NCBI GenBank assembly: GCA_003342895.1
Contig: PTFA01000081.1
Span: 3,114,181-3,178,180 of the forward strand
From: Casuarius casuarius
Lineage: Eukaryota; Chordata; Aves; Casuariiformes; Casuariidae
Direction of reading: 5' to 3'
DNA length: 64,000 nucleotides
The notes under the pieces were generated by a model. That model had not been told where the DNA came from, ran no database searches, and worked only from the letters and a program-made list of their open reading frames with translations. Position numbers and translations under genes: made by a program. Numbering within the stretch: position 1 is the stretch's first letter; the number at the start of each line of letters is the position of its first letter. This document shows positions 39,630-50,905 of the stretch, piece by piece.

Positions 39630-39744
39630 GCAAGAACTTGTTTGTCACTACTCGCACGGCAGCTTTGCCACGAAAACAAGGATCCCATTCTTCATCCTGG
39701 CTCAGGCACTTGAGCCTAACAAGAAGAGTTATGAATTATTCCAG
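39630..39744 (+). ncRNA. Candidate exon with good splice signals, possibly lncRNA
   Basis: A 115-base segment is bounded on the left by gtgttttttttccacag, a strong pyrimidine-tract acceptor, and on the right by TTCCAG|GTAGGT, a good donor. Two of three frames are open across it; one reads QELVCHYSHGSFATKTRIPF and continues to the donor. The product is not familiar, and neighbouring DNA offers no partner exons that I can identify. It may be an exon of a long non-coding RNA, an exon of an unknown gene, or a chance pair of splice-like sites. Confidence 0.3.
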
Positions 39745-40079
39745 GTAGGTAATTGGCTTTTGGAAACGGCTTGGGAAGAGTCTCTCAGGTTTTCCCTTCT
39801 GTTTGGGGAAATACATCCTGATTTTTGACTGTCAAATTGTGTGTTAGGAAGGGCAGCATGAGCAGAGCCTCACATCTACTTTAGTAGTCTGGATCCAAAA
39901 CTAACTAGAGGGGGAAAAAAGCCAAATTTAACAGACCCACGCTAAAGCCCTGGGTATGAAGTTTCTTAGGTTTGAATATTAGAGTTTAATCTAAATTTGT
40001 GCTGACCTTATCCCAGGTGACTTGCCAGGGAGATCTGACTAACAGAAAAGCAATTACAAGAGGAAAAACAACGCAGCAC

Positions 40080-40320
40080 ATCCTCACAGCCGCCAGGGAA
40101 ACGAGGGTCCTCGTCCCGCTTCCTCTGCGGTTTCGACCCGGCAGCGCTCGGTGCTCTCCCTGGGGACCCCGGCGCCGTAGAGCCTCCCGAAACGCAGGGA
40201 GCACGACCCTCTCCCGGGGCCCATCATGCCGGATGCCAGCAGGGACTGGCACCCCCCCGTCCACAGAGCCTGCCGAGCAGCGTGAACCAGCCTGGCAGCG
40301 ACGGACATCTCACATCAGCA
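40080..40320. promoter_or_regulatory. Small orphan CpG island
   Basis: About 240 bases carry roughly twenty CpG dinucleotides (cgaccc, cggcagcgctcgg, ccccggcgccg, cccgaaacg, gccgagcagcg, cagcgacgg) and are GC-rich. Moderate GC continues to about 40720. A 186-codon plus-strand frame crosses it but lacks any recognisable domain and looks like a by-product of composition. It lies about 340 bases downstream of the candidate exon at 39630-39744. Confidence 0.45.
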
Positions 40321-40720
40321 AGGAGACACACAAGTGGCAACGGAAGGGGCGAGCCAACGCAGCCCGCATGGCTGATCCCATCGAAATCCAGCTTCGGCAA
40401 AGCAACAACACTTGCAAGTTTTTTTGCAATACCTGCAAAGCAAAAACCCTCGCTCCTGCAAGCGGAGCGGACTACAACGGCTTACAACTTTGGTACAGCA
40501 CTGCCACCCGCGGAGCAGGCGGCTCCTTGCACAAGGCACACGCAGGCTCCCGCTACTAGGACGGGCCACCGGACCAGGAGCCTCCAGCTTCCCCATGGCT
40601 CCACCGCAAGCCGAGACAAGCCTGGCCTGTCACCCACCACCACGCCAACCTAGACCAACGCACGGGACTTCACAGAGGTCACCCCCAGCTCAGAGGGAGC
40701 AGGACTTACCTCGCCGTCTT

Positions 40721-42464
40721 TGGCCACTGAGATGCATTTTGACCTCCTGGGCTCTAAAATAAACACGTGAAAGAACCCCTCACACCTCCACGAGCCACAG
40801 CTCTCACTTAAGATGTGCAACATAAAACCACCCACAAGGGTTTCTTTGCTTTCACCAGAAGCTTCCTTGTTTTATAAGCTCTGTTATTATGGAGCTATTA
40901 AACGCTTTAATGATTTAGATAGCATCTTTGATTTAAGCCAGATGCTCTCCACCACCAAGTACCAGACCTACAGACTACAAACAGAAAGACTACAAATCAT
41001 CTCCGAGATCCTGCAACACTGAAAGGTTAGTATTCAATTTGGTGTTTTTGTTTTAGGCAGAAATTCCTCTAGACACATTCAAGACTTCCACAATATTAAA
41101 AGATAACCCACTTGTTAACTTCTAAATAATATTTATTTTAGCTAACGGCAGTATTTTTAAAATCCTCAGCTCTATAATCCTATCAACTTCTAATATACCA
41201 AGTTCAGCTACAGGAAAAAAGAAATGCCTCTTATTGCTGCCTATTGACACTGGATGTCATCTGAATGGCGAGAATGCAATACAGTTACCAGGATTATCAT
41301 TGCACAAGATAAAGATATTTAGGAGACTCATTGCAAAAGCCACACTTGCAGAGTGATCAGTGAGGAACACAAGCTGCATGGCAAACACCTCTTCTAATTT
41401 CATTGTATTTATAGGTCAGCTAGTTTTATTTTGAAGCACGAGACATTTACTAGGAAAATTCATTACTGCCACTTGCTCTGGTTTTCTTCCTCAATATAAT
41501 TAAGCTTTGCTAATTGTCTGTCATGATTAAAATCATGCCAATAACAACCTCGTTTCCCCATCTGGCTGTGGTCCAAACACTTCCCAGCTCTTGGTCGGGG
41601 GCAGTTCATCCTGTATCGGTTGTGAAAGGTCTTTCACCAAACACGCAAGGTGAGATGTCGGTCCCCTTGCCAATAAATTCATAAAAATCAGGATTTAACC
41701 CTCGGCTTTTGCAAGAGAAGGACGACTGATAGGCAGAAAGAAGCAATGTGACCAACAATTGCATTTTAAGTAAGAAGTCAGATTCAATGAACAACCAGAA
41801 TTCATTCTTGCGGGCCAGAAACATGCCCTCTGACCCACGGACAAAGATGTGCAGGTGGTGAAATGAGTGATTACTTCAGGGCTTTACTAGCTGCTCAGCA
41901 ATGCAAAGCTGACTTAAGGCACAGAAATTCAGCCACAACACTGGAAGGAGAGAAGAGGGGAGAGGAAAGAGGGATGGGGAAAAAAGAAAGAATAAAAGCC
42001 AATGGTTAAAGAAAGTGCTGTTTTAGCACTAAGTGCTATTCTACATCCTCACTCCCTCTGTGAGGAATGAACCAGGAGCACAAGAGGGAAGCCCAGGAGC
42101 TGGTGGCCGCCCTGCTCCGAGTGGGGCCCAGGGACAGTGCCGTGGTGGGAGCAGGGCACAAGACCCTGAACCCTCCTCGCCTCCCCACGCTCGCGGGCCT
42201 CGCTGCCACCTCACGGGAACTTCGGCTGATAAATAGAGACGGAGCTGGCTTTTAGCAGGGTTTGTCAGCAAGTTTCTGACAACACAGATTTTCGGGAAAA
42301 TGCATCGATTTATTGACACCGAGATGTTTTAACCATCAATGCTCTGACTTCCCAGCAGCTCCCGAGCTGGTTTGCTCAGGAAGGGGGACCTGCGCTGCCT
42401 GCTGTCTCGGGACACCCTGCACCACTGCAGCGGGGACCCACTGCCTTCCTCTCCACTTCAATTT
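40721..42464. other. Non-coding stretch, nothing recognised
   Basis: Returns to AT-rich sequence. A 69-codon frame at 40813-41022 starts with ATG (MCNIKPPTRVSLLSPEASLF) but has no resemblance to a known family. A purine-rich run (gaggggagaggaaagaggg, then aaaaaagaaag) lies near 41950-41995, and a GC-rich patch at 42060-42210. Confidence 0.4.
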
Positions 42465-42567
42465 ACACTGTCACCTCTTTGGGCCAGGACCTATTTCTTG
42501 TTACATGTGCATACAGTGCCCAGCACAAAGGCAACCTAATCTCAGACTCTTAATGCAAATATAATAG
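42465..42567 (+). repeat. 3' tail of an old amniote SINE/LINE
   Basis: The plus strand reads ctctttgggccaggacctat, ttcttgttacatgtgcatac, agtgcccagcacaaaggcaa, cctaatctcagactcttaat, gcaaatataat. This is colinear with a 3' tail common in turtles and crocodilians (CTCTTTGGGGCAGGGAC, then GTTTGTACAGCGCCTAGCAC, AATGGGGTCCTGATC, ACTGGGGCTCCTAGG, AATACAAATAAT). The family name is uncertain (a MIR1_Amn or L3/CR1-type tail). The 5' part is not recognised. Confidence 0.55.
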
Positions 42568-44214
42568 AGAACTGGACTATTTGAACAGAAAGGGTAATTT
42601 TGGTTCCCCCTCAGTAATGGGCTTTTTCTCTGAAAAGAGATAATTGGGCTGTTTTGTCATTATATTTTAAGTGAGGTTAAGGTGCTATCAGTAGTAAAGT
42701 GAAATATGCACCAAGGGCTATTCAGCAGCCTACAGCAAAACCTGCCAGGGCAGAGCTCACCCTGCGTTCGCTGAGCATTCACCACGCGGCACAGCAAAAC
42801 ACGCTTCAGCCCAGCAGCAGGGCTCGCTAAGCTGTTTTTCTCGACTTTAGAGAGGACTAGAAAGGCCTGTCGACACACAACGGTCAGTGCATCTTGGTAG
42901 AAGGTGCTGTATCTTGCAGAGCAATGGAGCTGAACCACTGGCAGCTGCCTGCATTTTCTGGGTCCAGTACCAATGAGGTCAGCGAAGATGCAACCCAGTC
43001 CAAGGAGGAGCAGATTTGATCCATCAGACTTTCTCCTCAGAAAGGCAAGTTTTGTTTTTCTTTAAAGGGCAAAGGTATAGAATTTTTTAAAAAAAAGTTC
43101 ATTAACTCTGTTGTCCAATACATTTCAAATGCAGCAATCGCTATCTCGGTGCTATTTGTTTCAGTCCGAGGGAAAGCAGAGGGCTGCCAATCTTCCATCA
43201 TTTCCTAGCACAAAGGTCAGCTTATCAGAAAATGACATCAGGGCGGACATTTAAAACACATTTATTCCAATATTTCTCCCACTCTTTCCCATGAATACTA
43301 GATTAAAACCCCCATCAGAGAGCCAAGCTTTTCCAAACCAATCATGGGCTATTCTGGTTATTCATTCAATGCAGTGAATCCGATTTGCTTCTAAATGGAA
43401 GTTGGAGTGTTGATACAGATCAAAAAGCCACATATGAAGGACACCTTGGGTCTGCTAGAAACTTCCTTCCATGGCCACATACAGAGGACCAAGGTTTAAA
43501 TCCGAGGGGTTCTCATCACTGGCATTTCCTCCGCTCCAGCATTTACTCCTTTCTTCAGGAAGGCTGATCTCAATTCTGACAACCTCCCACAAACATCGTA
43601 AGGAAAACCTGCTCATTGCAGCTGTTACTCAAGTCTGAAATTCCTTTTCTACTTAGATTTCAACCCTCTAGTTCCACAACTTTTAAGCTACTGAATTTTC
43701 TGTTCATAAGATATTGTCCAGGAAATCTTGCAGAAAGAAAAAAGGTGCATGTTTTAGTATTGCTCAATTCTCACACAATCCAGAGACTTTTGGACCAAAG
43801 CTAGATAAGTCATATGAATAACAATTAGAGTACACTCAGTTGTCATCCTTTAACTACAAGAAATTGTCCAATATATTTGAAATTTCAGTCCCTTTTTCCA
43901 AGCCCTTAAGCTTTATTATTTTAAACTGAGCATAGCATGTAATTTCCTTGAGGCAATTTTCAATACTTTTCCCCTTCAGAAAGAACATACTAGGTTAATC
44001 TTCCCCTGCTGACATCAGGAGGAGGCTTTCTCCAGTCGGAAAGGGCTTCAAAACAATAAGGGGGCAGGGGGAGAGTTTGTTTCCAATTTCTTTGGCGAGC
44101 AGACATGGCATACTTCAGGATCCAGCACACTGCAATGTGTCATTTGCATGAAGTCCCAACAGACCCCAAATAAATTCTAAATTATAGTCCACACTCTGCT
44201 GTAAAGAGTTTGAC
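42568..44214. other. Non-coding stretch, nothing recognised
   Basis: AT-rich DNA without a supported gene. A phrase at about 43485-43510 (gaccaaggtttaaatccgag) looks like a tRNA B-box but lacks a matching A-box or MIR core nearby, so no element is called. Confidence 0.4.
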
Positions 44215-44395
44215 TGCCTCATCTGCAACTCAGGAGACCTGGGTTATCCTCCTGGCTTTGCTGTTGCCTGCCAGTACATTACCCAAGCAAACCATGGCTT
44301 CCTCTCTTTTTCTCCAACTGCAAGATGGGGATCAGGGCAATATCACTATAAAGTGCTCTTCTATAGAGGCATCAATGGGTTGTTGTTAAGTTTCA
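44215..44395 (+). repeat. MIR-type SINE, nearly full length
   Basis: In order: aggagacctgggttatcctc, ctggctttgctgttgcctgc, ccatggcttcctctcttttt, ctccaactgcaagatgggga, tcagggcaatatcac, and gggttgttgttaag. These track the MIR landmarks (GGGTTCGAATCC-like head, CTGGCTCTGCCACT, CTCTGTGCCTCAGTTTCC, CATCTGTAAAATGGGGATAAT, GGGTTGTTGTGAGG). The copy is old but colinear across nearly the whole element. Confidence 0.7.
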
Positions 44396-46889
44396 CCCCT
44401 TAACGTGGTTCTCCTGCAAAGCAAAGAATCTCAGTCTTCACTGAGCATCCCAGAGCCAGTGCGTACACAGCATTTTAAAGGCACTTTCAACTCTTCAAAC
44501 ATGTAAATAAAAATACCTCTGAAATAAATTGTTTTTCATCCATTGTCTATATACACCAACACACAGTTCATCTTTTTTCAAGGGGAAAGAGTTAGCACTT
44601 AAGTGCTTATTTCTGCTGAAAAACCATTCGTACGAGAGATGGAGAGCGACAAGTGCTCCGCGTGGATACTTCAAGCTGACAGAGCAAACGTTTCCACCAC
44701 AACAAACCAAAGCACGTTTGGAGAGTACAGCTCTGGTCTTGGTTTTCATCCTTCAAAGAAAATGAAGGGGAATGAATAGCTTTGCCTCACTCACTCTCAA
44801 AGTGAATCAAGAGGAATACTCTGGTATCTATCTTTTACTCTCCTGTTCTTGTTAATGAGAACAGAAGACCTAAATATTTGATTACTTCCCCTCTGCATCG
44901 AAAATAATAGCTCATGCCATTTCTAGTTTGACAGAGAGGAGACTCGTTAGATGCACGTCCTTTCCTCTGAAACACAGCGCGCGGGTTGGCGCTGGCCTAA
45001 CCTATTAAAACACGTCGCAACGAGCTTTTCCCGTTCAGAACTGCACCGCAAGCAAGGATCACGCGGCGTTTGCCAATAAATCTGTAGGGATCAGTGAACC
45101 GAAATAGCTCCTCTCTTCCAAACCTATCAGTTAACAGGCTGCCTGGGTTAATGAGGTTACCGGTGCATGATTTGGCTCTAGCTTTACCCCCTCTTCCATA
45201 CCCTGACCTTCAAAACAAAAGTGACCCATGTTAAAGGCTACACAAAATGCATTCAGGACACCCATGTTCATGAAGTTACATAAAGTGACCATAAGCTGAT
45301 CTGAACTAATAAGCACATGAAATAAGGGAGGATGGCCTTAAGAAATTTATACATAGAGATAAGGAATTATAATCCAGAAAGTCACGCATGGCATACAACT
45401 ACCAAAAAAAACCCCAAAAACCACACACACCCCAAGAAAGCCATGGGAAGAGTGACCTTATTTCACCAAGGCAATTCATATTATTCTAATAGCAACTTCC
45501 TGCTCATGAGGATTGGCCATAAATGTGGTATTTTGACTTGTTAGCTGTATTTATTTCCCTGATGTACCAAATAATGCATTTTATTACAACACAAGTTCTA
45601 TTTTATTCCCCTAACTTTTCCCTCCAGCTGAATTTCTAGTTTAGTTGCTGACCCAAGGATTTCATTCTTTGCATCCTGCTGTTTATCCCACTTCCCACAC
45701 TCATTTTTTCATCTACGATGTATTTGTTTTTCTACAGTTCTCCAAAATCAATGCATAATATAAGGCATATATTTAAATAGAACTTATTTCCCATAATTAC
45801 AAATAGTGCAGCAGTATTTTTTCCAGCTGACATTTTAAGTAACCTAAAGAGAAAGGAAAAAACAGTAGTTTAAATGACTCCAGCCTTGTAGCAGAGTTGT
45901 GCCAGTCTGAAGCAGAACACAGAGTGTTCTTTCCAAATAGTTGTGCAACCAAAAAATATAAAATAAATAAAATCAGAGCATGGTTAGTTTCTGTAGCAAG
46001 AATTGGGTAAGAAAACAAATCAAATTTAACACTAGCAAGGCAATAATGGAAAATGCCCATCTCCCCAGCAGTTCACTTGGGATAAACAACCCAACAGCAC
46101 CAAGCCAGCCTTCTTCTTGGGATCATGAAAACCACTTGTCCATGCTGAAAATTGTGTGTGGGGGGGGGAACAGAGGACTCAACAAACAACAACAAAAACC
46201 CACAGCCATACTGTGTTCCTCCTTAGCCTTATGGATCTTGATCTTTAAGATCGATAGACAATTTAACAACGCTATAGTCCAAAGACTTATTAGTTACCCT
46301 CTGAGATGCTCAGTTAACCTTTTCACAACTGAAAGGAGTTAGAAAGGAGCCAAAGTCCCAAGTGCCTTTGAAATAGTTCACATTACACAAAGATCACAAT
46401 ACTTTGTTCTGCTTACTGCTGTCCCTTCCTAGCCTCGTCATGCCACAGTCTCACCAGTATTTCTAGGCGGACATGCTCATCCTCTACGCATCGCTCTGTT
46501 AAGCCTTTGGTAACCTCCCCACCACGTGCTGCCTTCTCACAAGAAGAAGCCACAGGGACTGTGGAGCCCAAATGCTGGATACCATTGCTATAAGAAAGCA
46601 TCACAAAAAAAAAAACAAAAAAACCAAGCTTTCTCCATATGATGAAAACCAGCATCAGCTGGGGCTACACCATTTAAGGAGAAGCCAGCCAAGAAAACAG
46701 TAACAAATCTCAGTTCATCTATCTTGCAATCAGAATTAGTTTCAAATTAATTTTAGAAGAATAACACAGCACTGCCTAAGGCATGATCAGATATTCCTGA
46801 TAATCTAAACAGACATTATATCATTCAACAGATTAGGAAGCGTCCACATGAAAACAGAACAAAATAACCACCAAATATCATATTTGGCA
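44396..46889. other. Non-coding stretch, nothing recognised
   Basis: AT-rich, with short A- and G-runs (a G9 tract near 46160). A brief CpG cluster at about 44970-45070 (cagcgcgcgggttggcgc and nearby) is too small to call. No supported exon or repeat. Confidence 0.45.
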
Positions 46890-48285
46890 AGCCGAGTGCA
46901 CCTGAACAACCCCAACACAAGCAGTTGCAGCCTCAGAGACCAGGGTCAGGTGCTGGCCAAGCCAAGCACACCTGGGTGCTCCCACCCACGCAGGGCTAAG
47001 GAGCTCATCCTTTCCCACCCACAGCACTAGCGAGCCCCAAACCCCAGCTCAGCCCCACAAGCCAGGCTCAGCGTAGCAACCCACAGCAAGCTGCAAAACA
47101 CACATTTATTAAGCATTATAATCATGCATAACAATCTGCTGTACATCACAGGTCAAACTGGAAAATATGCCTGACAGGAGAATTTCACCCTCGTTAGATA
47201 AAATGAGGAAAGGTGACTGCGTGTGATCCTTGCCCCATGCCTTCACTGTAAGCTAGAAAGGAGACAATTGGCAGCATTGTTTCTTATTAATTATACATTA
47301 TCTCTTTGATTAGATGGAGATCTGTTTTCTTCTCAATACATTCACCAGTGCAACGCAAAGAAACCCTCACATTTATCAGTTGGACAACACTACTTTAGAC
47401 TAGAAGCTACTTAAACTCCCAAACCCTACAGAGGAATCCAGAGCTAAGAATCAGGCATTTAACTTTTCCCAGACAGATCAAGGGGAACTTGCACTGACTT
47501 CCAAGATAACTGAAATATGAGGTCAAAAAGGCACCTAACACAACCAGCAGAGATGCACATGCCCAGCATCCCGACCCCCTGCCATGTGCCCAAGGGGTCC
47601 TGCCCCACAGCATGCCCTGCCTTGAGCCCACTGCCCAAGTCATGTCCATTAAAAGCAGATAAACAAGGAGAGGAGGCACAATTTGTTCAAAAGCAGCTAC
47701 TAAAAGTGTCCCTTGCTCTCTTTGTGCCTCTTGGTGGCCAGCACTCTCTTTTGCCTGTCCTCAATGTTGCAGACTGTCACCTGTGCCTAAAATCTCTCCC
47801 ACATGCAACCCCAGATTTTGGGGATTTGCCTCCTCTGTGCCCTTGCCCTCAGCCACATCTCAGTGCTTCACCCCTTGGTGGGCAATCACTTCCCAGAAGA
47901 AACAACCAGAGTCCAAACCAAAGCCATTGACCCCTTGCTCTGCCTCTGAGCACCCAGCCGAGCCCCACTCCTTGCTCGGCCAGCAGACCAGGCAGCACCC
48001 TGCAACAACAGCCAGCCTCCAGAAAACACCCAACAGACCAAACCAAGCTCCACCAGCCTCCACTCCATTCCCCCACACCCCAAAATTTCTAGCTGCTCCT
48101 GAAAACACCTACCTGCTTGAGTCAAGCTGGGTCCCCAGATCCGATCCAATCCTCTCCTGCTCACAGCTCACCCCAGGGCCAGCTGACCCTGCACAGGAGC
48201 CTCTTATGCCCAGGTGGGTGAGCAGACCCACCCACACACAGCTGTGCTCCTGGGGGCCCTCAGCTCACCAGGTCCATTAACCCTT
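46890..48285. other. C/A-rich, strand-asymmetric non-coding DNA
   Basis: Two blocks (about 46890-47105 and 47540-48285) are strongly C- and A-rich on the plus strand, with repeated words such as cccagc, ccccaa, aaccaa and accagc and few CpG. Open frames through them (up to 165 codons, Pro, Thr and Gln rich) follow from the composition and lack domain features. No repeat family was recognised. The asymmetry persists for hundreds of bases without a fixed period, so this is not a simple tandem repeat. Confidence 0.5.
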
Positions 48286-48304
48286 TCTCAGCCTTCTTGA
48301 AAAC

Positions 48305-48351
48305 AATCGGAAATCATGGCATTATAAATAATTGGAAATCATGGCATTATA
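48305..48351 (+). repeat. Two-copy tandem duplication, period 25
   Basis: Positions 48305-48326 and 48330-48351 carry the same 22-base word apart from one C/T difference at its fourth base. The shared core is GGAAATCATGGCATTATA. It is a short local duplication with no obvious function. Confidence 0.85.
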
Positions 48352-49954
48352 CATCAATGCACTAGAGTATTCTGATTGAAACTTGACTCTTGTTTTGCTT
48401 TTTTTTTGAGTATGTGCAGTTCACATTTTCTTCTATAACCATGAGCACTAAAAAATGGAAAAGAGAGCAAGCCAAGAGAAAGACAAGATTCATCTAAACA
48501 TTGACATAAGGCTGTTACGCTGAACTACACGAAACGCATTCAGAAGTGTTTGACTGTTCACACTGCACCATCATGGGCTTTCAGAAAGCTAAAGCACCAG
48601 AGATGAGTGCTTTAACACCCAACCTAACCAACAGCGTCAGGGATGGCTGCCAAAGGGTAACCACCAAAACGCTTTTCGGTGATTTTACTCGCCTCATTCC
48701 TGCAGCACTCGGACTCTGCTCAGTGGGGTGGTGCGAGAGTAAGGGCTGCCCCTCCAGGCTCGCGCCAGGGGTAAGTCGTGGCACTCTGCATATAAATTGG
48801 CTGCACTCAGCTCTAATATTTTCCTTCCACTGTTGCAGTGCTTCTCGATTAATTAGTGCCATTAAAGCACCTACACAGAGTACACAGGACAACTTGCCTT
48901 GCATAACAGCAGGAAGAAAGAGCAGGTCCTTCTGAATTCAGGGAAAAGTCTTTGAAGTGTAAATAGATAAAGATAATCAAATTTGGACGAGATTAAAATT
49001 AACAGACTATCAACCAAGTGACACTATTAATAAATGTCCACAACAAGCAGGGACGGAAAGGACTCTGAAAAGACCAAATGTAATTTAATTAAACAAATGG
49101 GAACATACGAAAGAAACCATAGCAGATAACTACATGAAAAGACAAATAAAGATTTCACCAATAATTGATGCTATATTATTCACTGTATAAAATGAACCAT
49201 ATCAATTCTCCTCTCTGTTTACATAGCAAGACACAGGTGGAAAACCCATGGTTTTAATTGTAACCTTGTACAGTGTAGATACTTGTCCTTAGCGTTAATA
49301 AAAAGTTTTGTTCTGTCTCTCTAGCACATAACATCAGACCAGGTGAGCACGGAGTATACCTAGGTACTCACCTTGTATACCTTGTGATGCAAGGGAATAC
49401 TATTATTCTGATTTTATGGATAGCGTTTTACAACCTCATTAGTCTTGAGGTGACAAAGCTTTGTTGGGAGGGTTTTGCTTCATATTGCAGGGCGTGAGAG
49501 ATCACACCCCTTAATCTACGTGTCTGAAATAGGCCAAGCTTCTGATCTAAATGCAACGAGGTTGACAAAACTCTGCACATCAGCTTTGCTGATACACACT
49601 AGTTCCTCAAGGAAAATAAACCAGGCCAAGAAGAAAAAAGACTCAAACCCACAACCTTTTAAAAACCATAAGCATGTCAACTTCGAAGCTTCTTCCAACA
49701 GAAGATTTTTGCCTTAAAAAGTTCACAGACCAGAGCAGCCGTGTTGTAACAGGAGGTTATTTTCTCTATTGAGATAGTCAAAACACTTGTAAAAGAAACC
49801 AGCACCAAAAGCTTTGCCGCTGCAATATCTCACCAGAGCACTGTGTAATGTGGCAGTTTCCTAATCGTCATCGTTTCCCCTATCACTCTCCCGATCAGTC
49901 CGTTTGATTTTGCTGCATTTCGGTGACTCCACGCAGGAATCACAGCGTTGCGCG
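48352..49954. other. Non-coding stretch, nothing recognised with confidence
   Basis: AT-rich. A piece at about 49405-49445 (actattattctgattttatg, gatagcg) loosely resembles the reverse of the MIR 3' core, but matching words around it are too few to call. No supported gene. Confidence 0.4.
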
Positions 49955-50905
49955 CTTCTAAAGAGATCCTGCAAGGGCCCTGGGTAATTGACCCAATGCT
50001 ATATAACATTTTTATCAACAAGCTAGAAGAAAATAGGAAAACATTATTTGATAAAAATGTCAAATGAGTGACAAAGATTGAGAGAATGGTAAATAATGAA
50101 GAGGGGAAGGTATCGATTCAAAGCGACCTGATAAGATCAACATAAGCAAACACTACGTGCTTCACAGTACAGCTATTGAATAAGTCCTAAATCCTAATTA
50201 GGATTTAAGATCAACTGAATCCTAGGAACAAAGAACACAGGCGACGTTTACAGGTTGGAGACGTCTATTCTGGGAAGCAGGGGCTAAAAACCAGAAAGTT
50301 GTGGAAATCATGGCCAGGTGTTGCCATTGTAGCAAAGGGGCTGACGCAGTCCCTGAGCAAGCTCACAGAATAAGGTCACACCGAAACGGAAAGGTTATAT
50401 CTCAGTGTTATTTTGCATCGGTTCTCATGAGGGGTCTCTCATGAAACAGCCACAAGAATGATTAAAGGAAGAGTAGCTATGAGTTAAGTGCAACAAGTAA
50501 GGAGCTCAGTGTATTCACTTTATCAGAAACAAGGAGAGGGCATGAGTTGATCACAGCTTATTAATAGCTCCATGGATGCCAAAGTTCAGTAATAGAAGTC
50601 TTTCTAGGAAACAAACAGGGCTATAACAGGATCCAATAGCTGAGAATTAAGCTAAGCAAGTTCTGACTTGAAATGAGATGCTGGCTTTTAATAGTCAAAG
50701 TAATTAACAGCTGGAAATGATTTATCGAGAGTTACGCCACGTTCTTCAGCACTGAAAATCGGTATTTCAAAATAGGGTGTTTTCTGAATGATACACTGCA
50801 GTTCAGCAGAATTAGCTCAGGGTAGTCCTCCCGCGTGTGGTACGCAGAAAGTTAGAGGAGATGATGACACTGGTCCCATTTGGCTTTACAAACCATGGTC
50901 TCTAG
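49955..50905 (+). mobile_element. Decayed CR1-type LINE fragment (3' part of ORF2 to near the 3' end)
   Basis: The stretch follows the 3' half of CR1 elements in order. Landmarks are gagatcctgcaagggccctg and acccaatgctatataacatt, tttatcaacaagctagaag (reverse transcriptase region), ctattctgggaagcagggg, gccacaagaatgattaaagg, gttgatcacagcttattaat, ggctataacaggatccaata, gtaattaacagctggaaatg, and finally gaggagatgatgacactggt, cccatttggc. The last corresponds to the well-known AGATGATCACAATGGTCCCTTCTGGCC tail. Many indels and stops break every frame, so it is long dead. It resembles the older CR1 type common in turtles and crocodilians rather than the young avian subfamilies. Start and end are approximate. 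Confidence 0.8.

Noticed and set aside
39999..40559. 186-codon plus-strand frame over the 40-kb CpG-dense patch
   Set aside because: It starts at a non-ATG codon and has a composition-driven product with no motif. The CpG patch explains the long frame.
43485..43510. tRNA B-box-like phrase
   Set aside because: No matching A-box at tRNA spacing and no MIR core, so neither a tRNA gene nor a SINE is supported.
49405..49445. Reverse MIR core-like sequence
   Set aside because: One short matching block only, without colinear neighbours.
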